Part shown: one piece after another, positions 1 to 6,119 of the stretch
How the letters are laid out: each line of letters opens with the position of its first letter
Numbering within the stretch: position 1 is the stretch's first letter
NCBI GenBank assembly: GCA_023253235.1
Contig: JALRHE010000037.1
Location: 1 to 6,845 of the forward strand
Direction of reading: 5' to 3'
Source: Steroidobacteraceae bacterium
GTDB taxonomy: Bacteria; Pseudomonadota; Gammaproteobacteria; Steroidobacterales; Steroidobacteraceae
Length of the DNA: 6,845 nucleotides
Translations under genes and position numbers: made by a program
Notes under the pieces: model-generated
What the model was told of the DNA's origin: nothing
The model's input: only the letters and a program-made list of their open reading frames with translations
Databases searched by the model: none

Positions 1-130
1 AGTTAACTGTCATCGGCCGATCCGAGCTCATACGCATTCCTAACAAATGATCTACAGAAAACGTTTTAATTTTTTTCATCAGCCAGCCGATGAGACGGCT
101 CTTGAGTGTTTTGCGAGGTTGTTGCGACAT
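1..130 (-). CDS. Partial hypothetical protein (N-terminal 43 codons, runs off left edge)
   Basis: An open frame begins with ATG at 130-128 and stays open to the window edge, so only 43 residues are visible: MSQQPRKTLKSRLIGW..., ending ...DRPMTVN. The start is well supported. A perfect AGGAGG (138-143 on the plus strand, read in reverse) lies 6-7 nt before it, and the ATG shares its A with the TGA of the ASCH gene (TGATG), a classic translational-coupling arrangement. The visible part is basic (many K and R), has no signal peptide, and contains no domain I recognise. The stretch from about residue 18 to 30 uses AT-rich codons (AAA AAA ATT AAA, TTT TCT GTA), unlike the neighbouring genes. By position it should be co-transcribed with the ASCH gene and might share its function, but that is inference. 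I assign no function. Confidence 0.6.
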   Translation of the reverse strand, partial: MSQQPRKTLKSRLIGWLMKKIKTFSVDHLLGMRMSSDRPMTVN

Positions 131-651
131 CACGACGCCTCCTGGGCGTGGCCCGAGTCGTAGAGCAGTTCGAATTCTTCGATCCAGAATGGCATGTCGG
201 TCGAGACGGCCAAGCCAAACGGTGCCAGATGACCATTCCAGTACTGCGTGTGCAGGGGAACCCAAATAGCGGGGTCTCGCACAGGAGAGCCGTCGATCAT
301 CGTGTGCTCGGCGCGGACGGCGCCGAAAATGGCGCTGTCGACTCGTGTGACTCGAACGAGCAATGTCGGCGTGCCATCCATATCGACCAAAACCAAGAGA
401 TTGCCGACGGCCGGCGTCGGTGTGCCGGTTCGTTCCACGATCCATGGCAGCGTGAAGGTGCCGCGCTTATCGCCCGTTCGAATCAACTGAAAAATCGCGT
501 GGGTGCTGTCTTGGTCGAGGCCGATCCAACGGGGCTCCAATCGCACGGCATCGAGATTCAGGGAGGGCTTAGCGGCCTTGGCCGCCACGCGGAAAGCCTC
601 GAGCGCGGCGGCAGACGGTGCGATCGCAGGTGACGGAAGATAGGTCGACAT
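130..651 (-). CDS. ASCH domain-containing protein (YhfF-like)
   Basis: A 173-residue cytoplasmic protein with no signal peptide or membrane segment. The ASCH signature is visible. Residues 59-70 read TGDKRGTFTLPW, the usual small-polar G-K-x-T entry strand. Then come the G-(N/D)-L-x-x-V-x-D-x-x-G strand pair (83-93) and the V-R-V-T-R-V strand (99-104). The C-terminus has the S-x-DMP-(F/V)-W-x-E-(E/R)-F-E-L-x-Y pattern (150-164) typical of the YhfF branch. ASCH folds are PUA-related and generally thought to bind RNA or modified nucleosides; some members hydrolyse N4-acetylcytidine, but no specific substrate can be read here. The ATG at 651 is preferred over a longer frame reaching 759, because the extension would run deep into the divergent gene at 699 and is not domain-like. 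No clear Shine-Dalgarno precedes this ATG. The stop overlaps the start of the next minus-strand gene. Confidence 0.85.
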   Translation of the reverse strand: MSTYLPSPAIAPSAAALEAFRVAAKAAKPSLNLDAVRLEPRWIGLDQDSTHAIFQLIRTGDKRGTFTLPWIVERTGTPTPAVGNLLVLVDMDGTPTLLVRVTRVDSAIFGAVRAEHTMIDGSPVRDPAIWVPLHTQYWNGHLAPFGLAVSTDMPFWIEEFELLYDSGHAQEAS

Positions 652-698
652 CGGCGTCACTGTAGCCGCTAAACGTATTGCGGCCAACGGGGGTTCAT

Positions 699-1724
699 AT
701 GGTTTGTCCAAAGGGTAAAACGTGGCTCGTGGTTTTGATGTGTGCACTGCCGAGTGCATGGGCTGGCCCGCAGTATCAGCCGACGCGTCAGGAACTCGAG
801 TCGGTCATGGCGGATCTGATCGCCTGGTTACCCGGGGCGTGGGACTCCTATCCGCAGGTGCATTACCAGCGGCGCTACGTCACGCCGGTGGAAGGCGAGC
901 ACCCCCATTGGCACCATGTTTTTGCGCGCATCGACGCACCGCAGATCGGTGAAATCGTGTTCTACGGGCAAATCAATCCCGGCGGTCGCGATCAACCGAT
1001 GATGCATCGCAGTCAGATTCTCTACAAAGTTTGGATCGACGAGAAACGTGGTGCCGTCGTCATCAACGGCCAAGGCCCCGCCGACCCGGATCGCTTCGTC
1101 AATCTGCACGAACGGCCGGAGTTGTGGGGTCAGGTTCAAATGCGCGATGAACAGAGTTTGCAGTGCGACTTCCTGTGGCGCCGTAGCGGTGAACAGATCG
1201 TCGGTATTCTGGATGGCAAGAGCGATGATCGGCGTCGCGGTGGCCCCGGCACTTGCACTTATAAGGTCAAAGGTACCGACGTTGAGTTTTTCGCTGATGC
1301 CGAATGGGTGCTAAGTCCCGATATACTTTGGGATTACGACATCAACACGATGGCGGGACATCAGTTCGTGGGTCGAGCCGACCGTACGCACATCAAGCAG
1401 TACCGCGCCCGTGGCTATCAATGTCGTGTCGAGGATGCCAATGGCGTTCGCGAGTGGCACGCGCATGATCGTGGCGCGATTTTGCCCGTCACCGCGAATG
1501 GCAAGCAATCGCAGCGTCTGATGTTGTTGCGTGCGCCCTTACCCGATTCGAAAGGCGTTGGCATGCACGACGCCCTACGGGTGGCGTTGCTACCGCTCGA
1601 TTCCGAGCAGCCTCTTTTCGAAGTCAGTACGGCACCGATCGCGCCGAGTGCCCAGTTGAATCATGCCGGCGTGCAGGTTCGCTGCGAGCTCGTCAAAGAC
1701 CTGCCGCCCATGCATGCAAAGTAG
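699..1724 (+). CDS. Exported CpcT/CpeT-like family protein with C-terminal extension
   Basis: A 341-residue protein with a signal peptide: basic start, hydrophobic core at residues 9-18 and probable cleavage at AWA|G (residue 22). The mature part resembles the CpcT/CpeT fold, known in cyanobacteria as a phycobiliprotein bilin lyase. It has a LPGAWDS opening (44-50), a V-F-Y-G-Q strand (87-91), a P-M-M-H-R-x-x-x-Y block (100-109), C-D-F-L-W-R-R-S-G (156-164), and a second conserved Cys (186) before the G-x-D-V-E-F-F strand. The family motif near the end of the fold appears as Y-R-A-R-G-Y-Q-C (235-242). About 100 residues follow beyond the usual domain. A bilin-lyase role is unlikely without phycobiliproteins, so treat the true function as unknown. 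ATG 699 is chosen because GGGGG lies 5 nt upstream and the signal peptide begins there; a TTG at 678 would add seven residues. Cys156 and Cys186 could form a periplasmic disulfide. Confidence 0.7.
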   Translation: MVCPKGKTWLVVLMCALPSAWAGPQYQPTRQELESVMADLIAWLPGAWDSYPQVHYQRRYVTPVEGEHPHWHHVFARIDAPQIGEIVFYGQINPGGRDQPMMHRSQILYKVWIDEKRGAVVINGQGPADPDRFVNLHERPELWGQVQMRDEQSLQCDFLWRRSGEQIVGILDGKSDDRRRGGPGTCTYKVKGTDVEFFADAEWVLSPDILWDYDINTMAGHQFVGRADRTHIKQYRARGYQCRVEDANGVREWHAHDRGAILPVTANGKQSQRLMLLRAPLPDSKGVGMHDALRVALLPLDSEQPLFEVSTAPIAPSAQLNHAGVQVRCELVKDLPPMHAK

Positions 1725-1725
1725 G

Positions 1726-2607
1726 TCAATCGAGTCGTCGCTGGATCCACGGTTGTAGCAATAGCGTAGCCAAGATCACGACGACGCCTGCATAGAACGA
1801 CAGCGTTAACTCTCGATGCTCACCGAACAGCAGTGCGGCAAGCACGATCGCGTAGACGGGCTCCAGATTGAGCGTGAGTTGCGTGGTGAAAGCGCTGATA
1901 TGGTGCAGTGCCGAGAGCCATAGTAAGAACGGTAGTAGCGTGCAGAACAGCGCGAGCACGAGCAGCCAGCCAAAGTCGGTGGCTGAGGGTAGGGCAGCAA
2001 ACCACGCCTCTTCAAACACCAAAAAAGCCATGATGATCAGGAGCAGGGTTCCGGCGATCATTTCGATGAACGTGATCGATGCCGTGTCGGCATCGCTGAC
2101 AAATTTTTTACTGAGAACGGCGAACGTGGCGGTCAGCACCGCTGATATCACGCCAACGAGTACACCGAGCTGCATGTCGAGTGGCACACCGCCTATCAGT
2201 AGCACGACACCCGGTATGGCCAGGATGCCGAGTGCAAGCTCACTGAGCTTATGCCGTCGTCGAAAGACGAGTGGTTCGATGACCGCTGCACTGACGGAGC
2301 CGAGCGCGAGACAGGCTACGGCGACGGACGCGTTGGCGAGCTTGATGGCGCCGTAAAAACTCAGCCAATGCAAGGCGATGACGCAGCCGAGTGCGGCATA
2401 GGTGCGTCGTAACGACGTAGGCATGGCTTTCAGACCACGCCACACACGTGGCCAGAGTGCCAGGCAACCGATGACGATCAACATGCGCCAAATGACGAGC
2501 GACATGGCGGGCAGCGTGATGATCTTGCCGAGGATGGCGGTAAAGCCCCACAGCAGCACGCAGGCGTGCAATTGCCACAAGGCCCGTCGGTGGTCGGACG
2601 TGCTCAT
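1726..2607 (-). CDS. EamA-family (DMT superfamily) inner-membrane transporter
   Basis: A 293-residue integral membrane protein that should span the inner membrane about ten times, with two tandem EamA repeats (roughly residues 14-138 and 148-283). The first repeat opens with L-W-G-F-T-A-I-L-G-K (19-28). The second ends with the family's signature NLEPVYAIVLAALLFGE (247-263). The C-terminus is short and basic (QRRLD). DMT exporters typically move amino acids, metabolites or drugs outward by proton exchange; the substrate cannot be predicted. No good Shine-Dalgarno precedes the ATG at 2607. The gene lies 22 bp downstream of the VOC gene on the same strand, so coupled expression is likely. Its stop codon is only 1 bp from the stop of the convergent CpcT-like gene, which leaves no room for a terminator between them. 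Length and architecture are normal for the family. Confidence 0.92.
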   Translation of the reverse strand: MSTSDHRRALWQLHACVLLWGFTAILGKIITLPAMSLVIWRMLIVIGCLALWPRVWRGLKAMPTSLRRTYAALGCVIALHWLSFYGAIKLANASVAVACLALGSVSAAVIEPLVFRRRHKLSELALGILAIPGVVLLIGGVPLDMQLGVLVGVISAVLTATFAVLSKKFVSDADTASITFIEMIAGTLLLIIMAFLVFEEAWFAALPSATDFGWLLVLALFCTLLPFLLWLSALHHISAFTTQLTLNLEPVYAIVLAALLFGEHRELTLSFYAGVVVILATLLLQPWIQRRLD

Positions 2608-2634
2608 GCTGATCGATCAGAGTGCGCGATCAGC
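2608..2634. repeat. Nested palindromes between the VOC and EamA genes
   Basis: Positions 2609-2620 read CTGATCGATCAG, a perfect 12-bp palindrome. In addition GCTGATCG (2608-2615) is the exact reverse complement of CGATCAGC (2627-2634), an 8-bp inverted repeat that overlaps the VOC stop codon. As RNA, the two would give alternative hairpins in the short gap just ahead of the EamA start, where they could tune translation or protect an mRNA end. There is no following T-run, so it is not a canonical terminator. Chance occurrence of GATC-rich palindromes is possible. Confidence 0.4.
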
Positions 2635-3187
2635 GGTCGCTACCGGCCGGCTTGCCCAAGATCTTGTTGAGCTCGATGAAATTGCCGTCAGCGTCCCAAA
2701 CGGCACTGAAGAGAACCGGGATCGTGCTACCACCGGGCCCGGGGTAGTCGATGCGTCGCGGCGCCTCGGCCACGGTGACGTGAGGCGTCGCACGGATACG
2801 CTCGAGGCGGGTCTCGAGATCCTGAAGATTGAACACCAAGATCAAACCGCCGGGTTGAGCCTTGCGGAAAACGGGCTCCGGTGTCGGCTCGGTCAGGTTG
2901 AGTCGCTGCATCAAGCCGAGCACGCCGATGAAGTCATCATTCGCACGCAACAGGACGAGGCGAGTCGTGCCGCCGATGACCTGATCGTAGATAACCTTCA
3001 GACCCAGCGCATCGCGGTAGAGCGGCAACGAACGGTCTATATCGCGTACGACGAGGGTGGTTCGGCGCAGATCGACGGGTATGCGTTCACCCTCGGGTAC
3101 GGGCGCAGCGGCCGCTCTTTGCGACACGCAGGCCAGCGCAAGCAACATGAAAAGGTATAAGATATTGATTTTAATGGATTTATTCAT
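2630..3187 (-). CDS. Exported VOC-family (glyoxalase/bleomycin-resistance fold) protein
   Basis: A 185-residue protein with a signal peptide: MNKSIK basic start, hydrophobic segment 7-20, then either cleavage after the AAA near residue 27 or, less likely, lipidation at Cys20 (LALAC is a poor lipobox). The VOC repeat follows, with L-R-R-T-T-L-V-V-R-D-I-D-R-S-L-x-x-Y-R-D-A-L-G-L at 40-63 and a closing D-G-N-F-I-E-L (168-174). The usual first metal His (normally just before T-L-V-V-R-D) is Arg or Thr here. The usual second-repeat His is also absent (PGGLILVFN, 112-120). Only the terminal Glu172 remains. A classical metal-dependent glyoxalase or dioxygenase activity is therefore doubtful; a binding or scaffold role in the periplasm is possible. 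The start at 3187 is chosen because the signal peptide begins there. The codons for residues 1-14 are strikingly AT-rich. It is probably co-transcribed with the EamA gene. Confidence 0.85.
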   Translation of the reverse strand: MNKSIKINILYLFMLLALACVSQRAAAAPVPEGERIPVDLRRTTLVVRDIDRSLPLYRDALGLKVIYDQVIGGTTRLVLLRANDDFIGVLGLMQRLNLTEPTPEPVFRKAQPGGLILVFNLQDLETRLERIRATPHVTVAEAPRRIDYPGPGGSTIPVLFSAVWDADGNFIELNKILGKPAGSDR

Positions 3188-3216
3188 GTTGTTTAGGCCT
3201 GATCGACGGCTGGGGC

Positions 3217-3244
3217 TTGATCCCTTTGCCGACGACGATACACT
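3217..3244 (+). promoter_or_regulatory. Candidate sigma70 promoter for the NlpC/P60 gene
   Basis: TTGATC (3217-3222) and TACACT (3239-3244) are separated by 16 bp; each matches four of six consensus bases. The predicted transcript start near 3251 lies about 34 nt before the TTG start at 3285 but downstream of the ATG at 3186. If the promoter is real it supports the shorter protein. The match is modest and there is no independent evidence. Confidence 0.3.
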
Positions 3245-3252
3245 GCCCACCC

Positions 3253-3266
3253 TCGTTTCGAAACGA
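3253..3266. promoter_or_regulatory. 14-bp perfect palindrome, candidate operator between divergent genes
   Basis: TCGTTTCGAAACGA is its own reverse complement. It lies in the divergent region between the VOC gene and the proposed NlpC/P60 start, just downstream of the predicted transcription start of the latter. That is a reasonable place for a repressor-binding site serving one or both genes. No regulator is encoded next to it in this window, and I do not recognise it as a known box. Confidence 0.4.
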
Positions 3267-3284
3267 CTCCCCGGAAAGCCTCCC

Positions 3285-3791
3285 TTGGTACGACGACACG
3301 CCAAATTCAGTCTCGTCATTGCGGCCTCGCTATGTGCGATGTTGGCCGTGCCGACGCGCGCCGAAGATGCCCCGTCGACGCTCGATCAGACGGTCGCGGA
3401 GATCATGTCCCGCGGTGTCGTCGATCGTGCGATGACGTATATCGGCGTGCCCTACCGATTGGGTGGCAACGATCCCAAGGTGGGTTTCGACTGCAGTGGT
3501 TTCGTCACCTACGTCTACCGCAACACCTTGGGTCTCGTACTGCCGCGCACGGCGCGTCAGTTGGCAACGGTGGGTGTCGGTATCGCGCGTGAGGAACTGC
3601 AGCCGGGCGACTTGGTATTCTTCAACACGCGAGGCTCGCCGAATTCGCACGTGGGAATTTATTTGGGTAATTCCAAATTCGTCCACGCACCAAGAACGCG
3701 CACCCTAGTGCGCATCGATAGTCTCGACGATCCCGCTTACGCGCGTCGGTATGATGGCGCTCGCCGAATCCTCTCGCCGACGCTTTCTTGA
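3285..3791 (+). CDS. Exported NlpC/P60 (C40) cell-wall cysteine peptidase
   Basis: With a TTG start at 3285 the protein is 168 residues. It has a compact signal peptide (VRRHAKFSLVIAASLCAML core, cleavage near PTRA|E at residue 26) followed by one NlpC/P60 domain. The catalytic triad is visible. Cys70 sits in GFDCSGFVTYVY after the typical G-V-P-Y-R-L-G-G. His122 is in S-H-V-G-I-Y-L-G, and the third polar residue is His134 in FVHAP. The LQPGDLVFF motif is also typical. These enzymes cut peptide cross-bridges or stems of peptidoglycan in the periplasm, often D-gamma-Glu-diaminopimelate bonds. The TTG is preferred because GGAAAG lies 8 nt upstream and the signal peptide then starts directly. 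An ATG at 3186 in the same frame would add 33 non-signal-like residues and overlap the VOC start codon. Start choice is moderate; the family call is strong. Confidence 0.88.
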   Translation: MVRRHAKFSLVIAASLCAMLAVPTRAEDAPSTLDQTVAEIMSRGVVDRAMTYIGVPYRLGGNDPKVGFDCSGFVTYVYRNTLGLVLPRTARQLATVGVGIAREELQPGDLVFFNTRGSPNSHVGIYLGNSKFVHAPRTRTLVRIDSLDDPAYARRYDGARRILSPTLS

Positions 3792-3805
3792 GTCGTTCGA
3801 CTCAA
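3788..3805. terminator. Hairpin between convergent genes, possible bidirectional terminator
   Basis: TTGAGTCG followed by TT and CGACTCAA gives 8-bp perfect arms, or a 7-bp stem with a GTTC tetraloop closed by C-G. It overlaps the stop codon of the NlpC/P60 gene and lies 10 bp from the stop of the convergent binding-protein gene. No clean T-run follows on either strand (AAATTTT appears about 12 nt later on the plus strand), so intrinsic termination would be weak. It may simply act as a 3'-end stabiliser. Confidence 0.45.
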
Positions 3806-3815
3806 CTCGGCTAGA

Positions 3816-5384
3816 TCAAATTTTCAGATAGCGCGACGGATGGGAGTGTGCCGGGTGATCAACCCAGCCACCGACTCGTTTTGCGACGAGCCGATTCGAG
3901 ACGCCCGCCCACAGTGGCAGTAGCGGCACATCCTGCAACAGCAATCGCTCGGCTTCCGCGTAGGCGGCGAAGCGCGCCTCGATCGTTGCTTGTCGCTCTG
4001 CCGACAGGAACGCCCGATCGTAGGCCGCGTTCTTGTAGCGTGAGACATTGACGCTCGAGTCCGAGACGAAGCGATCGAGGAACACCGAGGCCGACGGGAT
4101 CACCGCGAACATCGCATAGCTGAAAAGATCGTAATCGCCGCGTTGGATGGCGGCGGAATACGCACGGCCGTCTATCGGCAGCAATTCGAGATCGATACCG
4201 ATCGGTTTCCACATGGCCGAGATGGCGAGATAAACCTTTCGAGTGGTCGGATTGGTCGGGAAACCGATGCCGAGTTTCAGGCGAGCTCCACCGCGGGCTT
4301 TTTGCATCAAAGCGCGCGCCGCCTCGAGGCGTTTGGGCATCGGCCAGTTCGCGGCGTCCGGTGTCTGCAATTTCGGATATTGGGTGATGCCAGGCGGCAG
4401 CACGCTCTCGAGCGGCCTCTCACCGAGACCACGGACTTTGCCGGCGATGACGCTGCGATCGACGGCGAGTGTCAAAGCGCGACGAATATCGGGATTGTCG
4501 AGCGGCTTGCGCGAGACGTTGATACCGATCGCACCCAAGGCGCACTCCGGCGAACTGCGCAGGAAGGCGGGCAGCTCGCGTTTGGCCATGGCGAGATTGC
4601 CCATGTCTTCGATGGAAGCGATATCCACCTGACCGAGCTTGAATAGACGCAGCCGCGTACCGTCGTCGTAACCCGTCAGCCATTCAACGCGTTCGATCGC
4701 GACCGAAGCGGCATCAAAGAAGCGGGTGTTCTTGATGAGCTTCACGTCCTTGGCGCCCGCCGCCCAGGATTCGATTCGATAAGGGCCATTGCTGACGATG
4801 TACTCGGGCTTCGACCATTCTCGACCCCGAACTTTGACGATGTGCTCCGGCACGCAATAAGCCGTACAAAGATTCAAGGGCAGTTCGACGTCGGGATGCT
4901 CGAGTCGAATGACGAGCGTCGAGGCATCCGGCGCCGTTACGCCGAGCGTTTCGGGCTCCTTGCGGGCGAAGCGCACGTCGCGGGCACCGGCAATGGAATC
5001 GAGACGAACCGCATTCGGTGCACCCGTTTCCGGATCGAGATAGCGACGCAACGTAAAGACGAAATCTCGTGCGGTGAGGGCGGTGCCGTCGGACCATTGC
5101 AGCTTCGGTCGAAGCTTGAAGGTCCAGGTCAGGCCATCCGCTGAGGTTTGCCAACTGGCAGCGCAGCCGGGCACTACACGACCGTTCGCATCGGTCACCG
5201 TGAGGCCGGCAAAGAGTTCGGCCGCCATTTCTGCGGTCACTTGTCCGGTGGGCCGCTGCGGATCGAGCGAGGTCATTTCGCTGGCGACGACACGGCGCAG
5301 GGTATTCCCCGATTGCGCTTGCAGTCTGGCGGGTAGTGCGAGCGAGGTCGCAACCGAAGCTGCGATGAATGAACGACGATCCAT
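3816..5384 (-). CDS. OppA-like extracellular solute-binding protein (SBP family 5), Tat-type signal
   Basis: A 522-residue periplasmic binding protein of the peptide/nickel SBP family 5. The signal peptide begins MDRRSFIAA, a twin-arginine-like motif, with cleavage near LQA|Q (residue 23). Family landmarks run as in E. coli OppA: E-M-T-S-L-D-P-Q (36-43), W-T-F-K-L-R...W-S-D-G-T-x-L-T-A-R-D-F-V-F (87-110), I-V-S-N-G-P-Y-R (196-203), a V-R-x-A-L-type helix (301-309), and a C-terminal N-R-L-V-x-x-x-V-G-G-W (497-507) matching the OppA end. OppA delivers oligopeptides to an ABC importer. In OppA a conserved Asp (W-C-A-D-Y-N-E-P region) holds the peptide amino group; the aligned stretch here is MFAVIPSAS (425-433) with Val428 in that place, so the ligand may differ. 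No permease or ATPase gene is adjacent. The gene starts 22 bp after the SOD stop, so it is probably in an operon with it. Confidence 0.9.
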   Translation of the reverse strand: MDRRSFIAASVATSLALPARLQAQSGNTLRRVVASEMTSLDPQRPTGQVTAEMAAELFAGLTVTDANGRVVPGCAASWQTSADGLTWTFKLRPKLQWSDGTALTARDFVFTLRRYLDPETGAPNAVRLDSIAGARDVRFARKEPETLGVTAPDASTLVIRLEHPDVELPLNLCTAYCVPEHIVKVRGREWSKPEYIVSNGPYRIESWAAGAKDVKLIKNTRFFDAASVAIERVEWLTGYDDGTRLRLFKLGQVDIASIEDMGNLAMAKRELPAFLRSSPECALGAIGINVSRKPLDNPDIRRALTLAVDRSVIAGKVRGLGERPLESVLPPGITQYPKLQTPDAANWPMPKRLEAARALMQKARGGARLKLGIGFPTNPTTRKVYLAISAMWKPIGIDLELLPIDGRAYSAAIQRGDYDLFSYAMFAVIPSASVFLDRFVSDSSVNVSRYKNAAYDRAFLSAERQATIEARFAAYAEAERLLLQDVPLLPLWAGVSNRLVAKRVGGWVDHPAHSHPSRYLKI

Positions 5385-5406
5385 GTGCGGTTTCTTTGAC
5401 CTTCAG

Positions 5407-6087
5407 TTACTTGATGGTGCTGGCGTAACGAGCTGAAATGACTTTCCAGTCGACCACTTGCCACCAAGCGTCGAGGTAGTCGGCGCGACGATTTTGGTAT
5501 TGCAGGTAGTACGCGTGCTCCCACACATCGTTGCCGAGCAGCGGCGTGCCGCGATCGGTGACGACATCCATCAAGGGATTATCCTGGTTCGCCGTCGAGA
5601 CGACCTTCAGTTTTCCCTCGGGCGTCACGATCAACCAGGCCCAGCCCGAACCGAAGCGAGCGAGGCCTGCCGCTTTGAAAGTCGCCTTGAACTGATCGAG
5701 CGATCCGAAGTCGCGATCGATTGCGGCGCGAAGCTCTGCTGAAGGCTCGCCGCCTTGGTTCGGCCGAGTCATCGATTGCCAGAAAAACTCGTGATTCCAA
5801 TGTCCGCCACCATTGTTGCGGACCGCCATCGGGGCTTCCGACACTTTCGCGAGCAGTTGCTCGAGCGAGCGCCCCTGCAAAGCTGCATTGTCCGCGATCG
5901 CTTTGTTGAGGTTGTCCACGTACGCCTTGTGATGTCGGCCATGGTGGATCTGCATCGTCTGGGTGTCGATGACCGGCTGCAGCGCATCATGCGGGTAAGG
6001 CAGCGGGGCCAGACTGAAAGACTCAGCGAAGGCTGGCATACAAAGAGCGGCGAGCAGCGCCCATCCATAGCGAATTCGCGAATTCAT
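5407..6087 (-). CDS. sodA: Exported Fe/Mn-family superoxide dismutase, Mn-type
   Basis: A 226-residue enzyme converting superoxide to hydrogen peroxide and oxygen. By alignment to E. coli SodA the metal ligands are His48 (Q-I-H-H-G-R-H-H), His99 (G-G-G-H-W-N-H-E-F-F-W), Asp187 and His191 (D-V-W-E-H-A-Y-Y). Tyr56 is the gateway Tyr. GGGH rather than AAQ, and Gln168 in STANQDNPLM, mark the manganese or cambialistic type. Unlike cytosolic SodA it carries a signal peptide: M-N-S-R-I-R-Y-G, hydrophobic 8-19, cleavage at AFA|E (residue 21). It should therefore act in the periplasm. The ATG at 6087 is chosen over an upstream in-frame start at 6120 because GGGAGA lies about 6 nt before it and the signal peptide starts there. 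It is flanked by nikR upstream and the binding protein 22 bp downstream. The symbol reflects the Mn-type residues; an annotator could name it sodB. Confidence 0.93.
   Translation of the reverse strand: MNSRIRYGWALLAALCMPAFAESFSLAPLPYPHDALQPVIDTQTMQIHHGRHHKAYVDNLNKAIADNAALQGRSLEQLLAKVSEAPMAVRNNGGGHWNHEFFWQSMTRPNQGGEPSAELRAAIDRDFGSLDQFKATFKAAGLARFGSGWAWLIVTPEGKLKVVSTANQDNPLMDVVTDRGTPLLGNDVWEHAYYLQYQNRRADYLDAWWQVVDWKVISARYASTIK
6072..6085. repeat. 14-bp perfect palindrome at the SOD start codon
   Basis: GAATTCGCGAATTC is its own reverse complement and spans codons 1-6 of the SOD gene, right after the A of the ATG. As RNA it can form a 5-bp stem with a CGCG loop, which may hinder ribosome loading; as DNA it could bind a dimeric protein. 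Coding constraint or chance are equally possible. Confidence 0.35.
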
Positions 6088-6119
6088 GCGGGATCTCCCA
6101 AGGGTTGCGGACGCCGCCA

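Noticed and set aside
28..33. TCATAC, a half-site of the E. coli NikR operator.
   Set aside because: There is no GTATGA at the required 16-bp spacing, and it lies in the left-edge coding fragment. A lone GTATGA near 3749 is likewise inside the NlpC/P60 coding sequence.
678..698. TTG start adding seven residues to the CpcT-like protein.
   Set aside because: The ATG at 699 has GGGGG at proper spacing and begins directly with the signal peptide.
1868..2356. 162-residue plus-strand frame antisense to the EamA gene.
   Set aside because: The Ser/Thr/Ala-rich composition mirrors hydrophobic codons on the other strand; no domain or ribosome-binding site supports it.
2402..3160. Long plus-strand open frame across the EamA start and the VOC gene.
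   Set aside because: It is antisense to two well-supported genes, its translation has no recognisable domain, and it is explained by GC-rich codon structure of the opposite strand.
4143..4646. Long plus-strand open frame inside the binding-protein gene.
   Set aside because: It is antisense to a convincing OppA-family protein, and its Arg/Gly-rich translation looks like a shadow frame.
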